Positions 36,964 through 46,780 of a stretch of 64,000 nucleotides of DNA are shown piece by piece. The notes below the pieces were generated by a model. It did not search any database, was not told the origin of the DNA, and saw nothing but the letters and a program-made list of their open reading frames with translations. The stretch is from Planctomycetota bacterium (GTDB lineage: Bacteria; Planctomycetota; Planctomycetia; Pirellulales; Pirellulaceae): the NCBI GenBank assembly GCA_014238905.1, contig JABAAE010000014.1:124001-188000 (forward strand), given 5' to 3'. Made by a program: the position numbers and the translations under genes. The first letter of the stretch is position 1. Every line of letters begins with the position of its first letter.

Positions 36964-38439
36964 TCAGGCAACCAAATCGGTAATGACTTGGCCATGAACA
37001 TCGGTCAACCGCCGTTGAATTCCATTGTGATAATACGTCAATTTTTTGTGGTCGATACCCAAAAGATGTAACGCCGTAGCGTGCAGATCATAACTATATG
37101 TGGGGTTCACTGCTGCTTTATATCCGATCTCATCGCTGACGCCGTAACTCACGCCCCCCTTGATGCCACCACCAGCCATCCAGGTCGTAAACGCACCAGG
37201 ATTGTGATCTCGCCCTTTGCCCTGGGCCGCCGGTTGACGACCGAATTCAGTGGCGCAAATAACCAGAGTCTCCTCCAACAATCCTCTTTGCTTCAGGTCC
37301 TGAATCAAGGCTGCCGCGCCCCGATCCAGAACAGGTCCATGGCGACCATGATTGACCTGCAGGTCTTCGTGAGCATCCCAGTTGGGCCTAGGTGGTGCGA
37401 TATTATCGGCTCCGCAAAAGACCTGCACAAATCGCACCCCTCTTTCAACTAACCGCCTCGCCATCAAGCACTGTCTTCCGAAAGATTCAAAGCGGTTGAT
37501 CCCCAAACCGTACATGGATTTGGTCTTTTCGGTTTCCTGATGAAGATCGGTTACCTCCGGTGCGCTAAGTTGTAACCTTGCCGACAGTTCATACGCTTTG
37601 ATCCTGGCTTCCAGATCATTTCTGCCGAGTCGCGTTGACAGATGCTCTTTATTGAGACGGTCAATGAAAGATCTCAATCGCTTTTCACCGGCACCCGTTA
37701 TCACTGGGTCTAATGGCGGCTGTAAATCCGCGATGGGCGGACCTTGCCCAGTCACCTGGATGGAGGTCCCCTGAAACACAGCCGGTAAAAAACCGGCACC
37801 CCAATTAGCCGGTCCACCAGGTGCGACCCCCCGCAAATCCGGTAAAACAACAAACGCTGGCAGATTTTCATTTTCACTTCCCAGCCCATAGGTAATCCAT
37901 GAACCCATCGATGGAAAACCTGGCAATGTAAACCCGGTATTCATCATAAAAGTGGCCGGTCCATGCAGCGCGCTTTTGTTATGCATCGAATAAACAAACG
38001 CCATGTCGTCAACGCATTTGCACAGGTTGGGAAACAGGCTCGATAGCCATCTCCCCGATTCTCCGTGCTGGGAAAATTTAAAATAGCTTTTCTGTAAATT
38101 CCCCGGTTTGGATGCAAAAAATTTGAGATTGCCGGATGCATCAAAAGCGGTTCCGCTTTTTTTCTCTAACTCCGGCTTGTAGTCATAGGTATCCACCTGG
38201 CTGACTGCACCCGGGCAAAAAATCTGTATCACCGATTTGCATTTTGCCGGACGGTGCGGCAAGACTTGGTTAACCTGCGAATCAGCGAGGTCATCGCCAG
38301 TCAACAAACCCTCCTGGTCTAACAAGGAGGTCAATGCCAAACCGCCAAGTCCCCCGCCAGAAGTCCACAGAAAAGACCTTCGATCGGTAAGCCGCGCCAT
38401 GTGGTGATGATTTTGATAGTCTTTTCTCAAGATTAACAC
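36964..38439 (-). CDS. DUF1501 protein, TAT-exported sulfatase-like
   Basis: 491 residues. The GTG at 38439 follows directly on the stop of the PSD1 gene, but the ATG 14 codons later, just before the TAT signal TDRRSFLWTSGGGLGG, is possible. The DUF1501 pattern is clear: AVSQVDTYDYKPELEKKSG, SQHGESGRWLSSLFPNL, ALHGPATFMMNTGF, VPSMGSWITYG-like FPSMGSWITYGLGSENENLP, FGRQCLMARRLVERGVRFVQ and the C-terminal TEFGRQPAAQGKGRDHNPG. DUF1501 proteins have a phosphatase/sulfatase-like fold and are nearly always paired with PSD1 proteins in planctomycetes; their function is not established. It sits between PSD1 and the PVC dehydrogenase. Confidence 0.92.
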   Translation of the reverse strand: MLILRKDYQNHHHMARLTDRRSFLWTSGGGLGGLALTSLLDQEGLLTGDDLADSQVNQVLPHRPAKCKSVIQIFCPGAVSQVDTYDYKPELEKKSGTAFDASGNLKFFASKPGNLQKSYFKFSQHGESGRWLSSLFPNLCKCVDDMAFVYSMHNKSALHGPATFMMNTGFTLPGFPSMGSWITYGLGSENENLPAFVVLPDLRGVAPGGPANWGAGFLPAVFQGTSIQVTGQGPPIADLQPPLDPVITGAGEKRLRSFIDRLNKEHLSTRLGRNDLEARIKAYELSARLQLSAPEVTDLHQETEKTKSMYGLGINRFESFGRQCLMARRLVERGVRFVQVFCGADNIAPPRPNWDAHEDLQVNHGRHGPVLDRGAAALIQDLKQRGLLEETLVICATEFGRQPAAQGKGRDHNPGAFTTWMAGGGIKGGVSYGVSDEIGYKAAVNPTYSYDLHATALHLLGIDHKKLTYYHNGIQRRLTDVHGQVITDLVA

Positions 38440-41400
38440 TCAATCCAGGTAGATAAACTCGTTGGAGTTTAAGAGAGCACGGCAAAAATAAAAAAGCCCG
38501 TTTTCAGTAGCCATTTCACAGGAGGCGGTTAATTCCTGCGGTGATGGAGGGCGGGCAAAAGTCAATCGAAATGCCAAGTCGACCTGTTGCGTTAAAGTTG
38601 GTTGTTGGTCTTCAAGTCGATTGGCGAAATACTTTGCCTGATCAATCATGAAAGGGTTGTTCAATAAGGATAGGCTTTGCAGTGCCGTTGTCGTCTGGCT
38701 TCGACGGGGAGTCAGGCTGGAAGGATTGGGACAGTCCAGGATTTTCATAAACCGGTTAGGAACACTGCGCACAGTAAACCTGTAAACGGTGCGTTTCCAG
38801 AGTTCGGGCCGATCGGCGGTAATAAACTTGTAGACCGGGGCATACTTGTCAACAAAATCAAAATCCTTGTAACCTGGTCCCCCCGCCGCGAGATTAATCG
38901 TTCCACTGACCGAGAGGATAGCGTCACGAATCGATTCGATGTCCAGCCGACGGGGGTTCATCCGCCATAAAAGTTGATTATCAGAATCGACGGTCGTTGC
39001 AAACCCGTTGAAATCCGAACGCTGACGGTAGGTACCGGAGGTGAGAATCAATCGGTGGATTTGCTTGATGGACCATCCCGATTCCAGGAACTCCGCGGCC
39101 AACCAGTCCAAGAGTTGCGGGTGACTGGGCCGGCTGCCAAGAAAGCCGAAATCACTCGGCGTTTTGACAATCCCTCTGCCAAAATGATGGTGCCATAGCC
39201 GGTTGACCAAAACCCGGGAGGTCAATGGATTCTGCGGGTGAATGATCCACTCGGCGAGTTTTTTTCTTCGTTCTTTTTCACTGGTTTTCCCGGATCCAAA
39301 ATTGGATTTCAGGCCAGTCAGACAACTCAGTCCAGCAGGAAAAACCTCTTGGGCCCGGGCTTCGGGATCGCCACGGGACAACAGGTGTACCTGGCCCGGT
39401 TGCTCCTTCCCAACTGCAGCAAACACCAAATCTGTCGGTTCGATAATGTCGCGCAATTCGCTCTGTAGTTCTTTTCGTCGGTCGAGCAAATCGCCTATTC
39501 TCTTCTTCTCGAGATCTGATTTTTCTTCGACGCTCTGTATCCAGGCATCCCCGAAGAAAATCTGATCGTGGCCAATTCCGTTCTCATCGTCGGTCACCAC
39601 CAACGTCAAATAGTTCGCCTGCGGTTCCAGACGAAGATCGATCGGAATCCCACCCGATCCACGACCGACATGCTGATGCTCCAACACCTTCTTACCATCG
39701 ACGAAGACAAAGACATCAGCAGACGATTCAGCGTGTTTTCCGCCAAATCCCATGGTGGATGTAAATCGAAGGTTTCGCACCCCGATTTTTTTCCGGATGG
39801 CTACCAGGTCGAACGTGATCCCCTTATTCGAATGAATGCTCAAAAGAGTGTGGCCCGGGCCGTTGTAATCGACACCGTCTAGTTCAGTAAAATCCTGAGA
39901 ATTACAGGGCCCTTTTTGAAAATAGTCCCAGCAACTGCCGCTTGTTTTTGGAAGCTGGATCTTCAAACCGCCTGAGGTTATCGGCACCCCCAACCCCGCA
40001 GATGGCCCACCGTCTGGAATAAAACAACCTTCAATGCAGGCCGCTGGGCTGGTTACAAAATGATTTACTTTGACGCCTTCCAGGCTGCCGGTGGTGCCTT
40101 TGGCGAACAAACCGGTGCGAGGATCCAGGCCCATTCCATCTGGAGCATTCCCAGATCCATCTCCACCGCCCACCAAATCCGCCAGGTCAAATACATCGGC
40201 CAGTGATCTTAACTCCTCGTTGATCGCTCCGATCTTGGAACGAATAGCAAGTTTTGTTTTCTTCCGATTGTTGTATTTATCCAGGTTGGTGATGACCCGG
40301 TCCTGCTTGGTCATGCCGGCAAACACCGCCGTCAATTGGTAGTAATCCTGCTGCGAAATCGGGTCAAATTTATGGTTGTGACACCGAGCGCAGTTCACCG
40401 TCAATCCCATGGTTGACGTCATCACGGTGGTCACCAAATCGTCCATGTCATCGGCCAGAGCCTGCCGTTTCAATTTTTCACTAAGAGCCTCTTCAATACC
40501 TGTATAGTCATAGGGACCGCTTGCCAGAAAACCAGTCGCAATATTGGACTGTGGGTTGTCTGGATCCATCACGTCGCCGGCTATCTGCTGAATCAAGAAT
40601 TGGTCATAGGGCCGATCATGGTTGAAGCTCTCAATAATGTAATCCCGGTAACGCCAAGCATGGTGACGTGGTTGATCTCGCTCGTAACCGTGGGTGTCAG
40701 CATAGTGGGCAATATCCATCCAGTGACGCCCCCAACGCTCACCGTATCTCGGGGACGAAAGCAACTGTTCAACCAATCTTTGATAGGCATCCGGCCTGGT
40801 ATCTTCGAGAAACTGCTGAAGGTGCTGCGGAGTTGGAGGCAGGCCCAGAAGATCAAAATACAATCTGCGAATCAAAACGCTTCGATCCGCTTCGCCCGAT
40901 AACACCAGTCCTTTTTCCTTGAGTGCCTTCCCAACGAAAGAATCGATAGGATTTTTCCAAACGGTGTCAGCGACCCTCTTGGGGATCGGAGGTCGAACAA
41001 TCGGCTGCAAAGACCACCAATCATTGCCTGCGCGGCTTGGGGTCGACAACAGGTATTGATCCAGGATACGGTCGGCCGGCCATAATGCTCCCGATGCAAT
41101 CCACTCCTTTATTTTCTGGAGCTGGCTGTTAGTTAGTGGAGGATTCTCCGTAGGCGGCATCTCTCGAGCTGAAACCTTCTTCCATAGCTCGCTCTTTTCA
41201 GCGTCATGAGGGACAATACCCTTTCCAGACTCGCCACCGATTAACGCACTTTTTGAATTTGATAAATCCAAGCCTCCATTTTTTTCCTGTGGATTGTGGC
41301 ACTCGACACATCGGCTGGAAAAAATGGGAGCGATATCAGTTTCAAAATCAATCTTGATCAATGGACGAGTTTTTTCAGGGCTTCTCAATGAATCATCCTG

Positions 41401-41466
41401 ACTCACCCCAGAAAGCTGAGTAATCAAACCAATCAAAAAACAAAGGAGAAATGGTTTGTCTTTCAT
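38440..41466 (-). CDS. PSD1 / DUF1549-DUF1553 cytochrome with inserted beta-sandwich module
   Basis: 1008 residues. Signal peptide (residues about 5-20), then a PSCyt1 cytochrome domain with CVECHNPQEKNGGLDLS near residue 52. A DUF1549 domain at about 160-370 has FDLLGLPPTPQHLQQFLED, LLSSPRYGERWGRHWMDIAH and a second haem-type CARCH near 360. In the centre (about 470-640) lies an NPCBM/concanavalin-like insert (VGRGSGGIPIDLRLEPQANY). The C-terminal DUF1553 domain (about 720-960) shows PLTSRVLVNRLWHHHFGRGI, SDFGFLGSRPSHPQLLDWLA and LDIESIRDAILSVSG. These proteins are thought to carry electrons or bind ligands in the periplasm; the exact role is unproven. First gene of the cluster with DUF1501. 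Confidence 0.93.
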   Translation of the reverse strand: MKDKPFLLCFLIGLITQLSGVSQDDSLRSPEKTRPLIKIDFETDIAPIFSSRCVECHNPQEKNGGLDLSNSKSALIGGESGKGIVPHDAEKSELWKKVSAREMPPTENPPLTNSQLQKIKEWIASGALWPADRILDQYLLSTPSRAGNDWWSLQPIVRPPIPKRVADTVWKNPIDSFVGKALKEKGLVLSGEADRSVLIRRLYFDLLGLPPTPQHLQQFLEDTRPDAYQRLVEQLLSSPRYGERWGRHWMDIAHYADTHGYERDQPRHHAWRYRDYIIESFNHDRPYDQFLIQQIAGDVMDPDNPQSNIATGFLASGPYDYTGIEEALSEKLKRQALADDMDDLVTTVMTSTMGLTVNCARCHNHKFDPISQQDYYQLTAVFAGMTKQDRVITNLDKYNNRKKTKLAIRSKIGAINEELRSLADVFDLADLVGGGDGSGNAPDGMGLDPRTGLFAKGTTGSLEGVKVNHFVTSPAACIEGCFIPDGGPSAGLGVPITSGGLKIQLPKTSGSCWDYFQKGPCNSQDFTELDGVDYNGPGHTLLSIHSNKGITFDLVAIRKKIGVRNLRFTSTMGFGGKHAESSADVFVFVDGKKVLEHQHVGRGSGGIPIDLRLEPQANYLTLVVTDDENGIGHDQIFFGDAWIQSVEEKSDLEKKRIGDLLDRRKELQSELRDIIEPTDLVFAAVGKEQPGQVHLLSRGDPEARAQEVFPAGLSCLTGLKSNFGSGKTSEKERRKKLAEWIIHPQNPLTSRVLVNRLWHHHFGRGIVKTPSDFGFLGSRPSHPQLLDWLAAEFLESGWSIKQIHRLILTSGTYRQRSDFNGFATTVDSDNQLLWRMNPRRLDIESIRDAILSVSGTINLAAGGPGYKDFDFVDKYAPVYKFITADRPELWKRTVYRFTVRSVPNRFMKILDCPNPSSLTPRRSQTTTALQSLSLLNNPFMIDQAKYFANRLEDQQPTLTQQVDLAFRLTFARPPSPQELTASCEMATENGLFYFCRALLNSNEFIYLD

Positions 41467-41756
41467 ATTGGAAACTTTTTCAGGGTTATTCTTAACACCC
41501 TGATTTTGATGGACATTGGGCCTGGAAACAATCAGAAATCAACCCAAATCCAGTGTTTTTTGCACTCGGCGGGATGGTTACCCCCGACGATTCCTGTCGC
41601 CGTCCACAAGCAAAAGAGCTCTCCATGCAGCTTAGGCCTACTCGTTTTTCCTCATTGAACGTGAGATTGCCATCGGTCGAGCTGAGCAAGAATGTCCCGA
41701 CAACCCGTTTCATCGAAAACCAAGTGACGGACAAGGGAACGGAGACCTTCGAGGGA

Positions 41757-43760
41757 CTATCGAAAGAGCCCGAGGATTCCCCCTCGACCACGAGTAATGC
41801 TCTTGGGCTTGGGGCTCGCCGGCTCATTCCAACTCGCCGGCTCGACATAACCTTGGGCCCCACCCTCAATACGGTTACGAAGGTAGAACTCGGTATCGGT
41901 GGGCTCTACTATCTCGCTACCCGGCAGCGGTGGAACGTCAACCTCGTTCATGGGCGAAACAAGATACGGCGTCGCTAATATGACCAATTCCCGCTGGTCC
42001 TTATTATGCCTTGCGTTACCAAAAAGAGGACCCAGTAATGGCAAATCGCTTAGCCCTGGCAAGCGTCCCTTTTGGGCATCAAGTTCCACCTGCAAGATAC
42101 CTGCCAACGCCAAGGTCTGTCCCTGACGCAGTTCAACTGTCGTATTGGCTCGGCGTGTACTGATAAGCGGAGCGTCGTTGACACCGAGGGTATCCTCGAT
42201 CGTACTCACCTCAGGGGCCACTTTTAATCGAATCACCCCATCTCCCATGATGTAGGGTGTAAAATTAAGGGCCACACCAAATTCTTTATATTCCACGGTA
42301 AAGGTTGACGAATTCCCTCCCGCCTGAGGAATCTGTACCGGAAACTCCCCCCCGGCCAGGAAACTGGCTTGCTCTCCATGAAGAGCGGTCAAATTGGGTT
42401 CCGCCAATATGGACGCGACTCTGTTTGCCTTCAGAGCATCAAACACCGCCGTCAAGCCGGCCGTTGGAAAAACCGCCGTCGCCGTAGAATTTGAGCCCAG
42501 GACCAAACCGATCAAATCAGTAAACTCATCGACCGCTGGCGTTGCCGAACCGAGGCTACTGGCAAATTTAAAATCGGCATTATCGACAAACAACGATGTC
42601 CCCATCCTCCGCAGAGCATTTCTGTCGACCTCGGCAACCCTGACCTTCAACATCACCTGCTGCATCCCTTTAATTCGGAGCAGGTTGATAATGTTGGAGG
42701 TGCTTGCAAGGCCGGCATTCCCCCCCACCTGACCATCCGAACCATTACTAGAACTGTTTTGCTTTTCACCCTTTATTCCGGCCACACCATCACTGATCGT
42801 TAACACACCCTTCACTGGCGAACCGTTCTGGCTACTCGTCGATCCCTGACCTGAAGATGTGCCGACGTTTGATGACCGGGAAAATACTGACTGAAAAAAA
42901 CCGATTACCTTTTCTTCCTGATACTCGGATGAAACCTCTCCCTCGATCAAAAGGTGCTGATCCATCTGCGAGATCTGCACGTTGACATCGGGAAAGAGTT
43001 TCCTGACATAACGGTTCAACAACGGGATGTCGAAAACCGTTTTGATCTCAAAATTGTACGACTGGCCTTTGGAAGTGATAACCGAGAGATCAGTCGACCC
43101 CAGGCCTTTCCCAAAAATCCTGATCATTCTTGCATTGGGTAGTACTTCAAAATCAATCACCGCGGGATCACTGACAGCGACAACAGCGGTGCTCTCTTGA
43201 TTGCCCTCGGTCAGAGATTCTTGCAAAGTCAAAATTTTGCTACGGCCAAGGATAATTTCGATGACGGCATCCTGTCCTTGCACATTCTTGATCAACCCGG
43301 CAATTGAAGAATCATCCCCCGCTTCACGTTGGGTTAATCCTTTGTTTTCCTGTGGGTTAATTCGAGGACGCGGGATCAAGTCGGGAACAACCATCCGACG
43401 TGAATTGGAATTCTTCGATTCTTGTTCCTGCACAACATAGGCCGCAGTCGAGGCAGGAGCAGGATTGTTTTCCAAACGTGGGAGGACCATCTTGTCAGCT
43501 CTGGCGATTCGAGCGCGAGTGATCGAATTCGATTTTTCATCGGAAATAGTATACCGATTGGAATGGGCACCCCCGTTTTTCTGGAATGCTGCGTTTTTCT
43601 GGAATGCTGCGTTTTTCTGGAATGCTGCGTTGGCCTGAAAAGTCAGTCCAAAATTCCCCACAACGACAAACAGAAAAACATACTGCGCAATGCAATTTTC
43701 CGAAAGAATGGGGCCGAGGAGACGGCGTTGCCAAACTTCAATGCATTTGAATCGAAACAT
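41757..43760 (-). CDS. cpaC: Tad pilus secretin CpaC/RcpA
   Basis: 667 residues. A signal-like stretch is followed by three perfect AAFQKN repeats (residues about 45-62). The pilus N-terminal domain reads KILTLQESLTEGNQES and RMIRIFGKGLGSTDLSVI at about 175-245, followed by a BON-like domain (VNVQISQMDQHLLIEGEVSS). A Ser/Gly/Asn-rich linker sits at about 300-350. The secretin core at about 350-610 has MLKVRVAEVDRNALRRMG, GEFPVQIPQAGG, EYKEFGVALNFTPYIMGDG and RQGQTLALAGILQ, ending with the LPGLSDLPLLGPLFG motif that closes the gate. It forms the outer-membrane channel for the Flp pilus. It is the last gene of the Tad run; a small secreted protein lies just before it. Confidence 0.93.
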   Translation of the reverse strand: MFRFKCIEVWQRRLLGPILSENCIAQYVFLFVVVGNFGLTFQANAAFQKNAAFQKNAAFQKNGGAHSNRYTISDEKSNSITRARIARADKMVLPRLENNPAPASTAAYVVQEQESKNSNSRRMVVPDLIPRPRINPQENKGLTQREAGDDSSIAGLIKNVQGQDAVIEIILGRSKILTLQESLTEGNQESTAVVAVSDPAVIDFEVLPNARMIRIFGKGLGSTDLSVITSKGQSYNFEIKTVFDIPLLNRYVRKLFPDVNVQISQMDQHLLIEGEVSSEYQEEKVIGFFQSVFSRSSNVGTSSGQGSTSSQNGSPVKGVLTISDGVAGIKGEKQNSSSNGSDGQVGGNAGLASTSNIINLLRIKGMQQVMLKVRVAEVDRNALRRMGTSLFVDNADFKFASSLGSATPAVDEFTDLIGLVLGSNSTATAVFPTAGLTAVFDALKANRVASILAEPNLTALHGEQASFLAGGEFPVQIPQAGGNSSTFTVEYKEFGVALNFTPYIMGDGVIRLKVAPEVSTIEDTLGVNDAPLISTRRANTTVELRQGQTLALAGILQVELDAQKGRLPGLSDLPLLGPLFGNARHNKDQRELVILATPYLVSPMNEVDVPPLPGSEIVEPTDTEFYLRNRIEGGAQGYVEPASWNEPASPKPKSITRGRGGILGLFR
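43575..43628. repeat. 18-bp coding tandem repeat, three perfect copies
   Basis: Three identical copies of GTTTTTCTGGAATGCTGC run head to tail in the 5' part of the secretin gene. On the minus strand they encode AAFQKN three times. Perfect identity at DNA level points to recent expansion. Confidence 0.92.
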
Positions 43761-44342
43761 CTTTGGGTCCAGGATGTTAAAACAGGATTACTGGAACACG
43801 ATACGCGTCCAGACAGAAACCGCGGGTGGTTCCAACTGTCAGCGTTGCTGGGTGCCTACACCAAAGCAGAGATGGTTTGTGTGCGGGCACGCAACCTCTC
43901 CGGATGCAAGGCATCCAATACAACAAAGCCGCCAAATACGGGAAGCGGCTTGGGGAGGCCCTCGACGGCCTCACAATAGACATCGTCGGAAAAATCAAAA
44001 TACTTTAACTAACCTGCATCAGTCGCATAGGCTAATTGATGGAAAATCCGTCAGGCGAAGCGCCTCTGCTCGTTGGCGTCGCAGTCCATGATTCCAATTG
44101 ATAACCGGGCGTCACCATGAGCGACCTCCACCCAACCTCAGCTTCACCGGTGACCACAGGATTTCACCCAAAGCAAAGCCGAGAAGGAGACAGGTTAAGT
44201 AATGCTGCTGCATCGCAGCCTGAACCGGCGGGCTCGGTCCCTGCCTGCAGGACCGTGCTTGCAGGACCGTGCTTGCAAACAATAAGGAACGGCCAGGCAA
44301 TCGAATTCGGCCCACCTAATTTAACCACGGGTAGCTTTCATT
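43761..44342. other. Intergenic region within the Tad locus
   Basis: About 580 bases before the secretin gene. No gene recognised on either strand. It holds two copies of a 14-bp unit GCAGGACCGTGCTT near 44254-44281. The length suggests that the secretin has its own promoter. Confidence 0.5.
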
Positions 44343-44960
44343 TCAGCGAGCACGCACTCGCACGACGATATCATCAGGCAATCCGGCTTTATTTAGCGCG
44401 AGTCGAATCATGTGCACTCGAGCCAGATCTGCTTCATCATTTCCCGATCCGTTGACGACAATTGGACCTGGAGCAAGAGTCCATAGTTTGGTGATCAACG
44501 CGACCTTTCTCTTTCCTGCCGCCGACAGAACTGGCTTTTGGTTCTGACCAGCGACTTGGAAATCAAAACTGTAGAACGTCAACTGGGAAAGGCGGCCATT
44601 GTGAATCTGAGCTTCCAGAATCTGGTTCAACTGCCCCCCCAGATTTGGAGGATTCGAATCCGGCTCCAAGGGACCAAACAGACCGCGAAATCTTCCTAAA
44701 CGGCAACCATTTCGCGATCTTAAAACGCGAATCTCACAGCCATTGCATGGAACGGCCGAATCATCAAACCAACAATAGCTGGCAGACTCTGCGAAATCCT
44801 CGGTAGCATCACACCGGTTCGGATAGGACAACGTGTTCCAAGTTGATGGAGTCACCATGGAGTAATTCTGCCATTGCGAGTTGGTCGTGACCGTATCCGC
44901 CCCAGCGGATAGGCAGGGGAGGATCAAACAGACTCCCATTAACACTGAAAAAAACGACAT
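44343..44960 (-). CDS. Secreted protein of unknown function in the Tad locus
   Basis: About 205 residues. The ATG at 44960 is preferred over 45029 because GGGAGG lies eight bases upstream and the protein then begins with a signal peptide (FFSVLMGVCLILPCLSAGA). The mature part has three close cysteine pairs (near CDATEDFAESASYCWF and VPCNGCEIRV), which could be disulfides, and a C-terminal alpha/beta segment LITKLWTLAPGPIVVNGSGN followed by a helix and IVVRVRAR, a shape reminiscent of OmpA-like or BON domains. Its place between TadG and the secretin suggests a periplasmic or outer-membrane partner of the pilus machine, perhaps in place of CpaD/TadD, but that is a guess. Confidence 0.65.
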   Translation of the reverse strand: MSFFSVLMGVCLILPCLSAGADTVTTNSQWQNYSMVTPSTWNTLSYPNRCDATEDFAESASYCWFDDSAVPCNGCEIRVLRSRNGCRLGRFRGLFGPLEPDSNPPNLGGQLNQILEAQIHNGRLSQLTFYSFDFQVAGQNQKPVLSAAGKRKVALITKLWTLAPGPIVVNGSGNDEADLARVHMIRLALNKAGLPDDIVVRVRAR

Positions 44961-45373
44961 GACCACAACCTCCCGGTATTGGTTTTGAAGGGGCGTGAAC
45001 CGATCTAGAGGCATCGGTCGTCCCACCACAGAGCATCAACAAGCTCTTTTCTCTATCGCCCGAGAAGTCCTAATTCATGAGCCATTCAAGACGATTGCCG
45101 GTAAAATAAAAGACACATCCCTCAAGATGCCGTCCAGGCTGAGCCTTATTGCCACTCTCGGTAACCACTCATTGTTCCCACTCTCAGTACCCACTCTCAG
45201 TACCCACTTTTTGGACAAAGACAGCCACCAGTGACGGCAGTGCTATCGGCTTTCAAGCGGTGCCCCCCAACGGCAGCCTACGCACGGCGGTAAACAAAAG
45301 CACGACAACTTCGGGGGAGACAACCCTAAAACGCGACTGCGTGCATCCAATGAATTCCGCTTGAAAAACCGCT
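44961..45373. other. Intergenic region with a 13-bp duplication
   Basis: No gene recognised. Two copies of CCCACTCTCAGTA lie close together near 45178-45204. Otherwise unremarkable. Confidence 0.45.
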
Positions 45374-46702
45374 CTACTGTGCCAGAATCAGCCTGGTGTA
45401 AAAGGAATGGGATTCGAGCTGATCTTCACCAAAGTCTGGAATTCCTGCGGGGCCACTGATAGTGGCCGGTTGAACAACCAGGACCTTATTCGAACCGTGT
45501 AGGTTAACCGACAGGAACCTCACGCCAACGATCTGTTCAATGGTGTAAGACGCATTGTTCCCAGACTCGCTGACCGAACTGTAAAGAAAAATCAGCCGTT
45601 TTTGACCAAGAATCTCCTCAAGCGAGCTTTCCATCCCAGCGCTAATTCCAGTATCACCCTCCAATTCGATCGAACCACCCGTTAAATTAATCTCATTGTC
45701 ATCAAAATAAGAGAGGTCATCCTCAGATGGGCCCTCCACAATTTGCCTTTTCAAATCGCTAGTCGAGTTACCCGAGGAACCAACATCCACGGTTCCAAAA
45801 TTTCCTGAAGTTGTGGATGCAGGGTAGATGTTCATTTCCAGAATACCGTCAGCGGAATTAGAAATGTTGCCAAAATCTTCTTCGGCTGGATCCAGAACAC
45901 CCGTTTGGTCATCAAAAAGTAGTGTCAAGTTATTGCCATTGCCATTGCCATTGCCATTGCCGTTGCCCTGAGAGGATTCAGCATAAAACAAACGCGATCC
46001 ATCACCGATTGGGTCCATGATCAAATCTCCGCCATTGGCAATGGACAAGTCGTCGGCGATCATTCCATTTTCCTGAAAATGCTGCTGAGCTCGTTGGTAT
46101 TTGTTCCAATAGTATTCGTCGTGGGCAAACGGACTCAAATCACTCCTGACATTGCTTCCCGGAGTGATCCGGATACCGGCCGCTGGCAAAAGGACCGCGA
46201 CAGATCGAGCCGTCACATTCCCCGAATCGGTTCCAAACGAACGTGCGAAAATCAGCGGCAGGGGCCCATCCCGTTCGGTCTGGCCTACATCACTTCTTCG
46301 TGTTGTGACTTCCACTGCGTTATAGGGTGCGACGCCCCATTCAAACGACCAGACCCCGGATTCTTCATCCAACGTCGCCCGCCCCAGCTGGACATCACGA
46401 TCGGGATCTATGTAGGCGGATTCAACATCACCAGCGATGTGCTTGGCAACATACTCCGCTGCGGACAACTTAGCTGCTTCGGCCACCTCGGCCGGTGATT
46501 GATAAGGATCCTGCCCCAACCCCGAAAGCAACTCAATCCCTGCCGCGAGACTACCTGCATCGGCCGCGGATTGCAAATGAGCTTTCGTCGTCTTGATCCA
46601 GCCGAGATCAACAGCGAACGCCGCCATTCCCAATAAAAGAGGCATCAACAGGGCGACCATAAAGAGGATTTTTCCTCGACGCAACCTTTTTCTTGAACGC
46701 AT
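45374..46702 (-). CDS. tadG: TadG-like pseudopilin / pilus assembly protein
   Basis: 442 residues. The N-terminus has an Arg-rich head (RKRLRRGKILFMVAL) and one membrane helix (LLMPLLLGMAAFAVDLGWI), followed by TTKAHLQSAADAGSLAAGIE, the classical Tad/TadE-like start. The large periplasmic part (about 60-440) contains an Asn-Gly repeat (NGNGNGNGNGN near 245-255) and no identifiable catalytic motif. TadG proteins are minor pilin-like proteins or anchors of the Flp pilus. It lies upstream of the Cys-rich secreted protein and downstream of TadE with a 78-base gap. The start at 46702 is well placed before the Arg-rich head. Confidence 0.85.
   Translation of the reverse strand: MRSRKRLRRGKILFMVALLMPLLLGMAAFAVDLGWIKTTKAHLQSAADAGSLAAGIELLSGLGQDPYQSPAEVAEAAKLSAAEYVAKHIAGDVESAYIDPDRDVQLGRATLDEESGVWSFEWGVAPYNAVEVTTRRSDVGQTERDGPLPLIFARSFGTDSGNVTARSVAVLLPAAGIRITPGSNVRSDLSPFAHDEYYWNKYQRAQQHFQENGMIADDLSIANGGDLIMDPIGDGSRLFYAESSQGNGNGNGNGNGNNLTLLFDDQTGVLDPAEEDFGNISNSADGILEMNIYPASTTSGNFGTVDVGSSGNSTSDLKRQIVEGPSEDDLSYFDDNEINLTGGSIELEGDTGISAGMESSLEEILGQKRLIFLYSSVSESGNNASYTIEQIVGVRFLSVNLHGSNKVLVVQPATISGPAGIPDFGEDQLESHSFYTRLILAQ
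45932..45967. repeat. 6-bp coding tandem repeat
   Basis: Five copies of ATTGCC and one GTTGCC in a row inside tadG; on the minus strand they encode alternating Gly and Asn. A typical slippage tract that can change length in steps of two residues. Confidence 0.9.
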
Positions 46703-46780
46703 ACCAGAGCCTCAACTGAATTATTAATTTGTTAATAATGAAAACGAATACCGAATCAGAATCATATCTTTATCTACCGT

